64,000 nucleotides of DNA, from assembly GCF_018598175.1 (NCBI RefSeq), contig NZ_JAHESE010000001.1, positions 620,001-684,000 on the forward strand, read 5' to 3'. Position 1 is the first letter of the stretch, and each line of letters begins with the position of its first letter. Both the position numbers and the translations under genes were made by a program. Under the pieces are notes generated by a model that did not search any database, was not told the DNA's origin, and saw only the letters and a program-made list of their open reading frames with translations. The stretch comes from Dawidia cretensis (GTDB lineage: Bacteria; Bacteroidota; Bacteroidia; Cytophagales; Cyclobacteriaceae). Positions 45,187 to 54,970 of the stretch are shown here, piece by piece.

Positions 45187-48111
45187 ATGATGCTTTTTCC
45201 GGACGAGAAGAAAGAAAAGAAGAGTGCTGAGCGCCCCATGCTACCGGCAGGCACGGTAGTCGATTATGAAATAGGTTTTTTATTTAACCTGGTATCCGGC
45301 AAGTCTACGCGCTTCGACTTGGAGCCGATGCTGATCTATCGCAAAAACGGAATCCCCGAATATCGCCGCATTTCCATCAACACCGAACGCGGGCTGGCGC
45401 TGTTGCAACCGCTGAGTGACGAGTTTTACAAAGACGTGCTGCAATTTTCCGACAACCAGTTATTGGACTGGATGACGCGTACGGGCAATCGGTTTATTCG
45501 CAATCACTCCGGCACGTGGGCACACGTGTCTATTAAAGAACTTGCCAACCTGCGCAAGCACTACGTGGAGTTGCTGCAAAAACTGTGGCCTGCATTGCGT
45601 GCGTGGCCGCAACTATATATGCTCCGGTCGTACGGACGCTTTAACCACAACAACGTTAAGCCCGTAAAGCTGGCGGAGGCTCCTGCAAAGATTACGATCG
45701 CCGCCGACAGCAAAGGCAACGACATGGTGCTGCGCCTGAAACTTTTTCTCGATGGCGAAGAGTCCGAGCTAAAAATAGCGGGCGGCTGTTTGCTTGAAAA
45801 GGACGGCACGTTTTACCTGCCCCCAGACGCCGCGACGCTGGCCATCATTGACCAGTTTAAGAGTGGCCCGTTGGTATTCCCCAAGGAAGAGAAGCGAGAT
45901 ATCACGCGCCGTTACCTGGTGCCCTGGATGGAAAAATACGAAGTCACCATCAGCGACAAGCTCAATATCGACATCGTTCAGCCAGAGCCGCAGCCGAGCG
46001 TGTTGCTCAGCGAGCTGAACGAAAGCAACCTCATGCTGCGTCCGCAGTTTGCGTATAACGAGGAGGTGATAGATTATAGTGATGCACAAAGTCACGTAAC
46101 CGAGATCAACGGCGAAGTCAAGATCATTCAACGCGATACCCCACGCGAAAAGAAACTATACGAGTACCTGCGCTCGCTACACAGCGCATTTTCCAACCAG
46201 CGCAACAACCAATATTATTATCTGCCTTTTGCAGATGTGATGAAAAACGGCTGGTTCATCACCATGATGCGCAAGGTGCAACAAGAAGGGTATGCCGTGC
46301 ATGGACTGCACGAGCTGAAGAAGTTCCGGTATAATACCAGTCACGCACAGTTCATTATCCACGCCAGCACGGGTACCGATTGGTTTGACCTGAAAGTGAC
46401 CATACGCTGGGGCGAGCTGGAGGTAACGCTCAAAGAGATCCGTCGCGCCATTCTCAACCGGCAGGACACGATCATGCTCGAAGACGGCACCCTGGGTCAT
46501 ATACCAGACGAATGGGTGAGTCAGTACAGCTTGCTGTTGCGTACAGGCAGCGAAGACAATGGCACACTGCGCGTCAGCAAAATGCACTATACGCTGCTGG
46601 AAGATATCCTCGACAAGATCGATGGCGCCACCGTGCAACAGGATATTGAAGCCCGGAAACGTAAGTTGCTGGCATATGACGAGATTGAAAAGGTACCCCT
46701 CTCGTCGCAGATCCAGGCCACACTGCGTCCGTACCAGCAATCGGGATTCCACTGGCTGCAAGCACTGGACGAGCTGGGCTGGGGCGGATGTTTGGCCGAC
46801 GATATGGGTCTGGGGAAAACCTTACAGACAATATCCTTCCTGCAATTTGTGAAAGAGAAATACGTAGGTTGTACACAGCTGGTGGTATGCCCTACGTCGC
46901 TGATCTTCAACTGGGAGAATGAAATGCGTAAGTTCTGCCCGTCGCTGAAGTTTTATACCTACTACGGACTACAACGCGACTTTAAAGAAGAGCATTTCAA
47001 AGAATACGACGTCGTGCTCGCCACCTACGGTGTGGTGCGCAATGACCTGGAGCATCTCACAGACTTCCTTTTTCAATATGTCATCCTCGACGAAAGCCAG
47101 GCCATCAAAAACCCGGATGCACGCGTAACGCGTGCCGTCGCGCAGTTGAATGCTGTGAATCGCGTCATCCTGAGCGGTACGCCGATCCAGAACAATACAT
47201 CTGATCTGTATGCACAGTTCAACTTCCTGAACCCAGGTCTGTTGGGCTCACGCGAATACTTTAACCGGGAGTTTGCAAACCCCATCGACAAACAAGGCAA
47301 CAAAGAGAAAACGCAACATCTCAAACGCCTTATTCATCCCTTTACGCTACGTCGTACCAAAGAGCAGGTGGCTAAAGACCTGCCCGATAAAACCATTTCC
47401 GTGTTGTGGTGCGTCATGGAAGCAGAGCAGCGCAAACTTTACAACGCTTACCGCGATAACTACCGCAACCTGCTGTTGAAAAAGATAGACGAAGAGGGAC
47501 TGGAGAAATCGGGTATATATGTGTTAGAAGGTCTGCTTCGCCTTCGACAGATCTGCGACCACCCGTCATTGATCAAGAACGCAGGCGACGACCTGAAAGC
47601 TTCCGTAAAAGTAGAAGAGTTAGTGCGCGAGGTACAAGAGAATGCGGGCATTCGCAAGCTGCTGGTGTTCTCGCAATTCACAGAAATGCTGAACGTCATT
47701 AGTGAGGCGTTCGACGAGGCGGAGATCAGCCACTGCCGTCTCGACGGTAGCACGTCCCTACCCAAACGTAAGGCGGAAGTAGAGCGCTTTACCGAAGACG
47801 AAAGTATAAAAGCGTTCCTGATCTCGCTCAAGGCAGGTGGCACGGGATTGAACCTGACCGTAGCCGACTATGTATACCTGGTCGATCCATGGTGGAACCC
47901 GGCGGCCGAACAGCAGGCCATCGACCGTGCGCACCGTATCGGTCAGACGCGCAAGGTGTTCGCCTATAAAATGATCTGTAAAGACACGGTGGAAGAGAAA
48001 ATTCTCCAGTTACAGGAGCGCAAGAAGATGCTTGCCGACGAGCTCATTCACGAAGACGCAGGCTTTGTCAAGAACCTTTCGCGCGACGATGTCGAGTTCC
48101 TCTTCGGCTAA
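45187..48111 (+). CDS. SNF2-family DEAD/DEAH-box helicase
   Basis: A 974-residue ATPase. An N-terminal region of about 500 residues (no SWIM CxC motif seen) leads to the SNF2 core: LADDMGLGKTLQ (motif I), LVVCPTSLIFNW, VVLATYGVVRND, ILDESQAIKNP (motif II, DESQ), LSGTPIQNN (III), LLVFSQFTEM, LDGSTSLPKRK, LISLKAGGTGLNLTVADYV (V) and DRAHRIGQTRKVFAYKMI (VI). All helicase motifs are intact. Bacterial SNF2 proteins move along DNA or displace RNA polymerase; this one may be RapA-like or of the Snf2 family found in Bacteroidota. It stands alone. Confidence 0.94.
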   Translation: MMLFPDEKKEKKSAERPMLPAGTVVDYEIGFLFNLVSGKSTRFDLEPMLIYRKNGIPEYRRISINTERGLALLQPLSDEFYKDVLQFSDNQLLDWMTRTGNRFIRNHSGTWAHVSIKELANLRKHYVELLQKLWPALRAWPQLYMLRSYGRFNHNNVKPVKLAEAPAKITIAADSKGNDMVLRLKLFLDGEESELKIAGGCLLEKDGTFYLPPDAATLAIIDQFKSGPLVFPKEEKRDITRRYLVPWMEKYEVTISDKLNIDIVQPEPQPSVLLSELNESNLMLRPQFAYNEEVIDYSDAQSHVTEINGEVKIIQRDTPREKKLYEYLRSLHSAFSNQRNNQYYYLPFADVMKNGWFITMMRKVQQEGYAVHGLHELKKFRYNTSHAQFIIHASTGTDWFDLKVTIRWGELEVTLKEIRRAILNRQDTIMLEDGTLGHIPDEWVSQYSLLLRTGSEDNGTLRVSKMHYTLLEDILDKIDGATVQQDIEARKRKLLAYDEIEKVPLSSQIQATLRPYQQSGFHWLQALDELGWGGCLADDMGLGKTLQTISFLQFVKEKYVGCTQLVVCPTSLIFNWENEMRKFCPSLKFYTYYGLQRDFKEEHFKEYDVVLATYGVVRNDLEHLTDFLFQYVILDESQAIKNPDARVTRAVAQLNAVNRVILSGTPIQNNTSDLYAQFNFLNPGLLGSREYFNREFANPIDKQGNKEKTQHLKRLIHPFTLRRTKEQVAKDLPDKTISVLWCVMEAEQRKLYNAYRDNYRNLLLKKIDEEGLEKSGIYVLEGLLRLRQICDHPSLIKNAGDDLKASVKVEELVREVQENAGIRKLLVFSQFTEMLNVISEAFDEAEISHCRLDGSTSLPKRKAEVERFTEDESIKAFLISLKAGGTGLNLTVADYVYLVDPWWNPAAEQQAIDRAHRIGQTRKVFAYKMICKDTVEEKILQLQERKKMLADELIHEDAGFVKNLSRDDVEFLFG

Positions 48112-48195
48112 GCGTAACGGCACCAGCCAGGACTGTGCAACGTCTGGTCTGAAGACGCACAGAATCTCAATAGTCGTTCGGAAGAATTGCCGGGA

Positions 48196-48945
48196 TTATT
48201 TGGCAGGCGCCTCGTTCTGATTTTTGGCAAAACCGCGAATGTTGCCGGCTAACGAGCGGTGATACTTTCTCTCCTGCGGACTCATTTGCAGGAGCTCCGT
48301 CATAAGTTCCCGCACGAGCTCTTGCAGCTTTTCACGCTGCCCGGTCTCGCGCAGAAAATGACAGTATGCCAGGCGGTGGTCGTAGTTGGTGAACGTTTTG
48401 TTGAGGTTTTCAAATATTGCCGCAGCAGCATCCGACTGGCCGGTATAATGATGCGACCAGGCATATGCAATACGCGCCTGGGAATTCCGGAAGTCTTTTT
48501 CCGATTCCAGCAGGCGGCCCACGGCCAGCACCTCGTCGAACGCTTTGTTGAAGTAGTGAGCCTCCATCAACTTCATGCGCAGGATAGGGTCGTCTGCCAT
48601 AAAGGCGCCGCTCAGGCAGTCGTTATACAGGGCAATAGCCTCTGGCAACCGCCCGACAGAAACATAGGCGTCGGCCAGCAGGGTTTTGTTGGCGACGTTA
48701 TCGACAAATTTTACTTGTTTTTCCAGTTGCTCGATACGGTAATTGCTATTGACCGCCTCGTTCAGTCCCTGCTTCAGGGTCTGTAAGTTATTCCGGTTAT
48801 AGAAATTGTGCGCGAGGTAAAAAGCGCAACCAATGCCAGGAACTAAAACAATGAGCCAATACCAATACTGGTCCGCACGGTTACGATAGGCGTGATACAG
48901 GCAAATAGCCTGAAGAATGAGCAACGGGGTATAGAGTCCAACCAT
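48196..48945 (-). CDS. Tetratricopeptide-repeat membrane protein
   Basis: A 249-residue protein. Two N-terminal hydrophobic segments (LYTPLLILQAICLYHAY and WYWLIVLVPGIGCAFYLAHNFY) resemble a cardiolipase-N-type membrane anchor, and the rest is helical TPR-like sequence (ADAYVSVGRLPEAIALYNDCLSG split by helices, SDAAAAIFENLNK). It may tether or sense partners at the membrane; the function is unknown. It lies 31 bp before the hybrid-kinase gene's 3' end and may be read with it, because both run on the minus strand. Confidence 0.72.
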   Translation of the reverse strand: MVGLYTPLLILQAICLYHAYRNRADQYWYWLIVLVPGIGCAFYLAHNFYNRNNLQTLKQGLNEAVNSNYRIEQLEKQVKFVDNVANKTLLADAYVSVGRLPEAIALYNDCLSGAFMADDPILRMKLMEAHYFNKAFDEVLAVGRLLESEKDFRNSQARIAYAWSHHYTGQSDAAAAIFENLNKTFTNYDHRLAYCHFLRETGQREKLQELVRELMTELLQMSPQERKYHRSLAGNIRGFAKNQNEAPAK

Positions 48946-48975
48946 ACCGCAATATGGTATAAATTTGTGAGATTT

Positions 48976-50928
48976 TTACAGGAGCTTAGCCTTCAACTCT
49001 TCGACGATTTCCGTCAGCAGCTCATCGAGCTGAACGATACTTCTGTGATGTTTTTGAGGATCGTCTTCCAGGCTGCCTTTTTCCAGCTCTTGCAAAATTG
49101 TCACGGCTTCCGGAATGTGCAGAAAACTTACGGGTGATTTTAGACTGTGTGCCTTATGACGGAGCGACGCCAGGTCTTTTACAAGGGCATAATCTTTAAT
49201 TTCCTGTACATGCTGCGGTATGCTTTTCAGGAATTTGCCCAGCAGCTCCTGATAGACCGCCTGATCGCCGTCGCTCAGGCGGATCAATTGATCCAGGCTA
49301 TACCGCGCGCGCTCCGCCGCAGGCGTTGTTACCAGGGATGCGGCAACCGTATCGCACCGCAGTTGTAGCAGGCGTAAAATCTTCCGCAGCAACACCATCT
49401 CCTCAAAGGGCTTGGCCACGAAGTCGTTCATGCCTGCTTCCAAACATGCTTCTTCCTCTTCCTTGAGGGCATTGGCGGTGAGCGCGATGATGGGCAGGTC
49501 GTTGTGCAGCGCCTTCCGGATATAGCGCGTGGCGGTCAGCCCATCCATCTCCGGCATTTGCATATCCATTAATACAATATCGTACGGATAATTTTTGATC
49601 TTCTGAATGGCCGCCTTGCCATTGTGGGCGACATCCACCGTAGCCTTCCAGCCCTCCAGGCACATCCTGGTCAAAAACGTATTGGTCTCGACATCGTCCA
49701 CCACGAGTACGCGCTTACCCTCTAATACTTCGTGTGTGGGGATATCGTGGTCGTGCCGGATAATGTCGCTTTCGGAGCCTACTTGTAACGGCAGCACGAC
49801 AATAAAAGTCGTGCCCTTACCGTGCACGCTCTTCACATCAATGGTGCCATGAAACTGGCTGATCAATTGATTGCAGATGGCGAGGCCCAGGCCCGTACCG
49901 CCGTATTTACGAGTCACCGTACTGTTCTCTTGTTCGAAAGAGTTAAAGATGCGGGAGGTATCGTTCATACCGATGCCCGTGTCGGCCACGGTGAACTGTA
50001 CAACTTCTACATCGCCATTTTTCTCCAGGAGCGTGCACGTAACCGATACATAACCCTTGTCGGTAAACTTGGTGGCGTTGCTCACCAGGTTGTTTAGGAT
50101 CTGCCCGATGCGCACCGGGTCGGAAAGGTGTACCGGGCTGATGCGAGGGTCGATACTATACTTGATGGCTATATTCTTCTCTTCCGCCTTTTGTTGAAAA
50201 CCCGCGATGGTCATCGGTACGACTTGCTCCAGCTTCATGCCGATCTTTTCAAAGCGCAGCTTTCCGGATTCGATCTTTGAGACATCGAGTATATCGTTGA
50301 TGATGACGAGCAGGTTCTGCCCGGAAGAGACGATGGTTTGCAGGTAGTCGCGCTGCGTGGTGTCGAGCGAGGTCTTCATGAGCAACTTGCTCAACCCGAG
50401 AATCGCATTCATGGGTGTGCGTATCTCGTGGCTCATGTTCGCCATAAACGTTTGCTTGGCGCGCAAGGCGTGCTCGGCTTTCTTTTTGTCGGTAATATCG
50501 CGAGACACGCCAAACGTACCCAGGATTTCCTGCCGGTCGTTTAGCAGGGGCCACTTGGAGGTCGTGATCCACCGGCTCGAGCCGTCTTCAAAGGTTTCGC
50601 GCTCTTCAATATTGATCAGCGGAATGCCTGTGGCGATGATCCGCTGTTCATCAAAAAAGGCCTGGTTGCTATGTTCCGCTGAAAAGAAATCGAAATCTGT
50701 CTTGCCCCACAGCTCCTCTTCATTTGTAGCACCCAGCCAGATCGCCTGCTTTTGACTACACCGTAAAAACCGGCTGTCCCGATCTTTGAAGTAAATCTGA
50801 TCCGGTGTGGTCTTCAGCAGGATGTCAAAAAGCATATTTCCCGAAAAATACGCTTCATTAATGTCCGCCGTGTCCATGTAGTCTGAGTAAATACGTATGA
50901 GTGCGGCAATTTTATCGCCAATGCTCAA
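48976..50928 (-). CDS. Hybrid sensor histidine kinase (PAS-HK-REC-HPt)
   Basis: A 650-residue soluble hybrid kinase with a PAS sensor (about 30-145; TPDQIYFKDRDSRFLRCS), HisKA with phospho-acceptor His167 (MSHEIRTPMN), an HATPase domain (NLVSNATKF, DTGIGM, GGTGLGLAI), a receiver with Asp455 (LMDMQMPEMDG) and Lys in VAKPF, and an HPt domain with His594 (RHKAHSLKSP). All relay residues are present, so it can run a full four-step phosphorelay internally. There is no membrane segment or adjacent response regulator, so its target is elsewhere. The signal is probably small and cytoplasmic. Confidence 0.94.
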   Translation of the reverse strand: MSIGDKIAALIRIYSDYMDTADINEAYFSGNMLFDILLKTTPDQIYFKDRDSRFLRCSQKQAIWLGATNEEELWGKTDFDFFSAEHSNQAFFDEQRIIATGIPLINIEERETFEDGSSRWITTSKWPLLNDRQEILGTFGVSRDITDKKKAEHALRAKQTFMANMSHEIRTPMNAILGLSKLLMKTSLDTTQRDYLQTIVSSGQNLLVIINDILDVSKIESGKLRFEKIGMKLEQVVPMTIAGFQQKAEEKNIAIKYSIDPRISPVHLSDPVRIGQILNNLVSNATKFTDKGYVSVTCTLLEKNGDVEVVQFTVADTGIGMNDTSRIFNSFEQENSTVTRKYGGTGLGLAICNQLISQFHGTIDVKSVHGKGTTFIVVLPLQVGSESDIIRHDHDIPTHEVLEGKRVLVVDDVETNTFLTRMCLEGWKATVDVAHNGKAAIQKIKNYPYDIVLMDMQMPEMDGLTATRYIRKALHNDLPIIALTANALKEEEEACLEAGMNDFVAKPFEEMVLLRKILRLLQLRCDTVAASLVTTPAAERARYSLDQLIRLSDGDQAVYQELLGKFLKSIPQHVQEIKDYALVKDLASLRHKAHSLKSPVSFLHIPEAVTILQELEKGSLEDDPQKHHRSIVQLDELLTEIVEELKAKLL

Positions 50929-51071
50929 GATAAGGTTTTTCGCCTTCTTTTATGCATCAGGATTCCCAAAAATGGAATTCTGCATAGAATAGCATAATCG
51001 GCCTACACCTGTAGAGATCCGCTTAGACAACCAAAATACAAAATTTTATTCGTTCTTTTTACACCTAATAA

Positions 51072-51452
51072 TCAGGGCGTATTCTCGCCGGTATTCACCA
51101 TAAACATGGCGGTAGGCACAAAACGTTTGAACAAAGAATCTTTCAACGCCTCGTCTATGGGCAGCGTGCCGATAGCCTTGGCCATGCACGAGAGCCAGGC
51201 CACGGCATCGTCTTCGGTAATGACATGGGGCATGTGGCGGGCCCGCAGCTGTGGGTGCCCGTGCTTTTCACTGTATAGCGATGGGCCGCCCAAAAACTGA
51301 GTAAGGAACAACCGCTGCTTTTCTTTAATCTCTTCTTTATCGCTCTTAAACAGATGCGCGATCTGCTCGTGTTCAAATACCAGGTCGTAAAACCGGTCTA
51401 CCAGCGTGCGTATATTCTCCTCGCCCAGCAGCTCGAAATAAGTCGTTTGCAT
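51072..51452 (-). CDS. Group II truncated hemoglobin
   Basis: A 126-residue 2-on-2 globin. It has GEENIRTLVDRFYDLV, QFLGGPSLYSEKHGHPQLRARH, with the proximal His in the last His-containing segment, and WLSCMAKAI with the group II-type Trp. These proteins bind O2 or NO and help in NO or peroxide stress. The gene stands alone, about 140 bp upstream of (that is, before) the hybrid kinase on the same strand. Confidence 0.9.
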   Translation of the reverse strand: MQTTYFELLGEENIRTLVDRFYDLVFEHEQIAHLFKSDKEEIKEKQRLFLTQFLGGPSLYSEKHGHPQLRARHMPHVITEDDAVAWLSCMAKAIGTLPIDEALKDSLFKRFVPTAMFMVNTGENTP

Positions 51453-51762
51453 GCAGCAATATTGGAAGATTAAACATCGAAAAACAAGACATTTGTCATC
51501 GCTGCCGGGGGTCGTACAGGTCGCCCGAAATTGGTGTATACAATTTTAATCAGCGGCCGCTCGAAAGCCTATGAATATCAAAATAGCACACACAACCTGT
51601 GCAGGGCGCCGTAGGCTACTACAGAATTACACCGCTGGTTTAGGGAACCAGACCTGACGGATGTGCCGTTCACAAAATATGCATGTTCGTTGTCGCGCAA
51701 ACGGTAGTTGTTTTTAGTATCTTGCCTGGCGTTCGAAAATCATACACGTTCGCCATGCATTT
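51453..51762. other. 310-bp intergenic stretch with no gene seen
   Basis: This divergent region between the hemoglobin and the rhodanese-thioredoxin genes shows only a small hairpin, CTGGTT at 51635-51640 with AACCAG at 51646-51651. I find no ORF, RNA gene or clear promoter box. Confidence 0.5.
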
Positions 51763-52479
51763 ATGAAACGATACAGAGTGTTAGGAGTAGCCGTTGTCTG
51801 CATGCTGATAAGCGCTTGCAGCGGACCACGTGAGCAGGCGTTATCGCCCGCCGAGTTTGATGAGGCCATTCGCGACGATGCGGAGGCCGTGGTGCTGGAT
51901 GTCCGTACGCCCCGCGAATTTGCGGAGGGCTTTATTGCCCGGGCACAGAATCTGGATTTCAACAATAGCAATTTTACCGCGGCGATAGAAGGGCTGGATA
52001 AAAACAAAACGTACTATGTATACTGCCTGGTAGGCGCCCGCAGTGCCGACGCGGCCACCCATATGCGCAGCCACGGCTTTAAGTCAGTATACGAATTGAA
52101 GGGCGGCACTATCGCCTGGCAGCAAAGTAATTTGCCGCTGGTGCAGGCCGGACAAGCCGACTTGCGCACGGATGCTATAACGATGGAGGCGTATCGCGCC
52201 ATCATTGCGTCAGACACCGCTGTGCTCATCGACTTCTATGCGCCGTGGTGTGGCCCTTGCAAAAGGCTCGAGCCTATTCTGCAAGAGTTTGGCCGCGAGC
52301 ACACCGGCCGTCTGAAGATCGTCCGATTGAACATCGACGAGAGCAAACAACTCGCCGGCGAATTAGGGATAACACAAATTCCGTTGCTGAAGCTCTTCAA
52401 AAGCGGCGAGGAGAAATGGTCTTACCTGGGTTTGCTCGATAAAGCAACATTGGAAGCCGGCGCCGTACAACATTTATAA
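51763..52479 (+). CDS. Rhodanese-thioredoxin fusion lipoprotein
   Basis: A 238-residue exported lipoprotein. The signal ends in the lipobox LISAC, so Cys19 is lipidated. A rhodanese domain (about 25-115) has the active Cys88 in VYCLVGARS, and a thioredoxin domain (about 130-238) has the redox pair Cys163/Cys166 in WCGPCK. It can combine sulfur transfer with disulfide exchange outside the cytoplasm, perhaps to reduce persulfides. A DUF1801 gene follows 10 bp downstream and is likely co-transcribed. Confidence 0.9.
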   Translation: MKRYRVLGVAVVCMLISACSGPREQALSPAEFDEAIRDDAEAVVLDVRTPREFAEGFIARAQNLDFNNSNFTAAIEGLDKNKTYYVYCLVGARSADAATHMRSHGFKSVYELKGGTIAWQQSNLPLVQAGQADLRTDAITMEAYRAIIASDTAVLIDFYAPWCGPCKRLEPILQEFGREHTGRLKIVRLNIDESKQLAGELGITQIPLLKLFKSGEEKWSYLGLLDKATLEAGAVQHL

Positions 52480-52489
52480 GTGAATTACT

Positions 52490-52900
52490 ATGGCCGAGTT
52501 AAAGACAAAGAAAACTGAAAAGTCGGTAGAGGAATTTCTGAATGGCGTGCCCGCGGAAGATGTGCGCGACGATTGTTTTGCACTCATAAAGCTGATGACG
52601 AAAGTGACCGGCGAAGCACCGCGCATGTGGGGACCGAGCATTATAGGCTTTGGTCAATACCACTACCGCTATGACAGCGGCCACGAAGGCGACATGTGCC
52701 TGGCGGGCTTTTCTCCGCGTAAGCAAAACATCACGCTATACGTTACACCGGGCACCAGTGCGACTATGGAAAAACTCGGCAAACACAAAGCCGGAAAAGG
52801 TTGTATTTATATCAAACGCCTGCAGGATATCGATACCAGGGTCCTCACAAGCCTCATCGAGCGATCGGTGGATAGCATAAAAAAACAATACCCGAAATAA
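52490..52900 (+). CDS. DUF1801 family protein
   Basis: A 136-residue soluble protein with the DUF1801/YdhG-like pattern: EEFLNGVPAEDVRDDCFALI, MWGPSIIGFGQYHYRY and LAGFSPRKQNITLYV, then CIYIKRLQDIDTRVL. The biochemical function of the family is unknown; some members bind metal chaperones or are iron-related. It is the second gene of the rhodanese-thioredoxin unit and ends at a bidirectional terminator. Confidence 0.88.
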   Translation: MAELKTKKTEKSVEEFLNGVPAEDVRDDCFALIKLMTKVTGEAPRMWGPSIIGFGQYHYRYDSGHEGDMCLAGFSPRKQNITLYVTPGTSATMEKLGKHKAGKGCIYIKRLQDIDTRVLTSLIERSVDSIKKQYPK

Positions 52901-52931
52901 AAAAAGAGACCGGCAACACCGGTCTCTTTTT
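52901..52931. terminator. Bidirectional intrinsic terminator
   Basis: AAAAAGAGACCGG at 52901-52913 pairs perfectly with CCGGTCTCTTTTT at 52919-52931 across CAACA. It serves the convergent DUF1801 and PhoD genes. Confidence 0.92.
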
Positions 52932-52954
52932 TTATGAATCAATGCGATGCAGGC

Positions 52955-54700
52955 TTATGATTCTGTAGCCACTTTGCCAGAATCGGTCTTGGTATTTTTC
53001 GTTGCCAGCGTCGTGACGAATTGCCAGTCGGCTTTTGCACTGTTGTTGGAGAATGTTGCCATGACGTACCCGCGACGGGCGGCATCGACATAGTCCAGGT
53101 CATTGACCAAAATCGGATAGGCTAATTGAAATCCGGCAACGACTTCGGCATTATCCCCAAAGATAGCTTCGAATCCTGGGGAGCTAACTGACGCCGCGGC
53201 AAACTCTGCACCCACCTTGTTACCGTCGGAATCTGACAGTTGTGAATACCAAGCGTTGTGTGTATCACCGGCCAGCGAAATAAGTTTTTTACCAGCTGCC
53301 GAAGCAAACACCATTTCCCGTTCAACGGGATAACCGTCCCACGAGTCGAGGTTATAGGGCAGTACAGTTTGTACGCGCGCCTTTTCGGCTTCTGTCAACG
53401 ACGGATCGCCCTGCATCAGTCGTACCTTGATCTGAACAAGCTCCGTTACCAGGGCATTATATTGTTGGAATAATTCAGGGGTCACCGCACCGGAGGCGAT
53501 TTGCGCAGTGAGCAATAGCAATTCGGCAGGTATAAAGATCTTTGCCATCAACACCTGGTTGCCCAGCACCTGCCACTTGGCGCTGCTGCCGGCTAGACTA
53601 CCGCTCAGCCAGTCGCGCTGTTTTGTTCCCAGCAGCGTGCGCTGCGGGTTCTGCCAATCGGCAACAAAAGCCGCGCTGTTTAAGCCTGCCTCAGACAGAT
53701 AGTCGACATAGTTCAGTTGCCTATTCCGACCAACAATGCGGGTATCGAGCATGATCAGATTAACAATATCGGCGATCTCGAAGTTACGATAGATCTCAGT
53801 CTGATTGCTCACACGCGCCGGTAGGTACTCGTGCCAGGCTTGCAGGGCGTGCGCCTTGCGATCGACAAAGTTGCCTTCTGTATCGGGCTGATGATTTTCT
53901 GCGCCGTCGGTATAGGCGTCGTTGGCTATCTCGTGGTCGTCCCATACGCAAATGAAAGGTTTCAGCTGGTGCGCCTTCTGCAGCTGCTCGTCGCCGCGGT
54001 ATTGGCGGTAGCGGGCGCGGTAGTCTTCGAGGCTAACGATCTCCCCGGCAGGTTTGTGCTGACGATTCAGGGCCGCTGTCGTTTCATTTGAGCCGTAACC
54101 GCCGGAAGCGTATTCATAAATATAGTCCCCCAGGTGTACAACGATGTCCGCGTTGGATTCTGCCACCGCGCCGTATACATTAAACAAGCCAGCCTGGAAG
54201 TTTGAGCACGATACCACGGCGAGCTTTACTTCCGATACTTCACCCGGAGCCGGCAGAGTTTTGGTCTCGCCAACAACCGATACCGCGCCGGTCTTTTCGT
54301 GACGGAAACGATAATAATATTGGGTGTTCGAAGTAAGTTTGTCAACGTCGACATATACGGTGTTATCACTTTCCATATCGACCACCACCGACTCACTCAC
54401 CACCAGGTCTTTAAAGTCGTTGGTTTTGGCGACGTCCAGCAGAATAGACGGCTTGGTAGGTTCATTGGTAGCCGGTGTGTAGCGCGTCCATAAAACTACT
54501 TTTTGTTGTGTAGGATCGAAGCTGGCGACACCTTCAAAAAAGCCGAAGTCACCTTCCGGCGTGAAGTTTTCACCACCGCTGTCGTCGTCGCTACAACTGG
54601 CTAAGGCACCTGGCAAAAGGGTAACACCGGCTGCCGCTACAACGGAATTACGAATGAAGCTTCTGCGACTAAGCTTTGTAAAAATCTTTTCCTTTTTCAT
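52955..54700 (-). CDS. phoD: PhoD-type alkaline phosphatase, Tat-exported lipoprotein
   Basis: A 581-residue phosphodiesterase/phosphomonoesterase. The twin-arginine signal is SRRSFIRN (Arg12-Arg13), and the hydrophobic part ends in ALASC, a lipobox at Cys36. The residues after it, SDDDSGGE, are acidic, a pattern that in Bacteroidota marks surface export. Metal-site motifs are VVHLGDYIYEY, VWDDHEIANDAY, LGTKQRDWL and LAGDTHNAWY. The start at 54700 is chosen because the Tat signal starts there; an upstream ATG at 54742 adds 14 residues. PhoD releases phosphate from external esters using Ca2+ and Fe3+. It stands alone. Confidence 0.92.
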   Translation of the reverse strand: MKKEKIFTKLSRRSFIRNSVVAAAGVTLLPGALASCSDDDSGGENFTPEGDFGFFEGVASFDPTQQKVVLWTRYTPATNEPTKPSILLDVAKTNDFKDLVVSESVVVDMESDNTVYVDVDKLTSNTQYYYRFRHEKTGAVSVVGETKTLPAPGEVSEVKLAVVSCSNFQAGLFNVYGAVAESNADIVVHLGDYIYEYASGGYGSNETTAALNRQHKPAGEIVSLEDYRARYRQYRGDEQLQKAHQLKPFICVWDDHEIANDAYTDGAENHQPDTEGNFVDRKAHALQAWHEYLPARVSNQTEIYRNFEIADIVNLIMLDTRIVGRNRQLNYVDYLSEAGLNSAAFVADWQNPQRTLLGTKQRDWLSGSLAGSSAKWQVLGNQVLMAKIFIPAELLLLTAQIASGAVTPELFQQYNALVTELVQIKVRLMQGDPSLTEAEKARVQTVLPYNLDSWDGYPVEREMVFASAAGKKLISLAGDTHNAWYSQLSDSDGNKVGAEFAAASVSSPGFEAIFGDNAEVVAGFQLAYPILVNDLDYVDAARRGYVMATFSNNSAKADWQFVTTLATKNTKTDSGKVATES

Positions 54701-54970
54701 AGTAGAATTTATACTGAAAAGTAGGCGGTATAAATTCTTCACGACGGCCGCAGGCTGTAATGGTTTTATTAAATCTTCTCCCCGAAAGTAACGCGCGGGT
54801 AATTGTGCTGCGAATACGGTATGGACTTACACAGGGTGTGGCATTTTTCACCACCACACGGGTAGCCGACCTTTATTTTTGGCCTGTTTAGGCGGTTTTT
54901 TGAAAATGGCATTATTGTTCCATGGTGGGTAAATACGGCAACGGACTAAGCCGCCGCCGCGAACGACACT

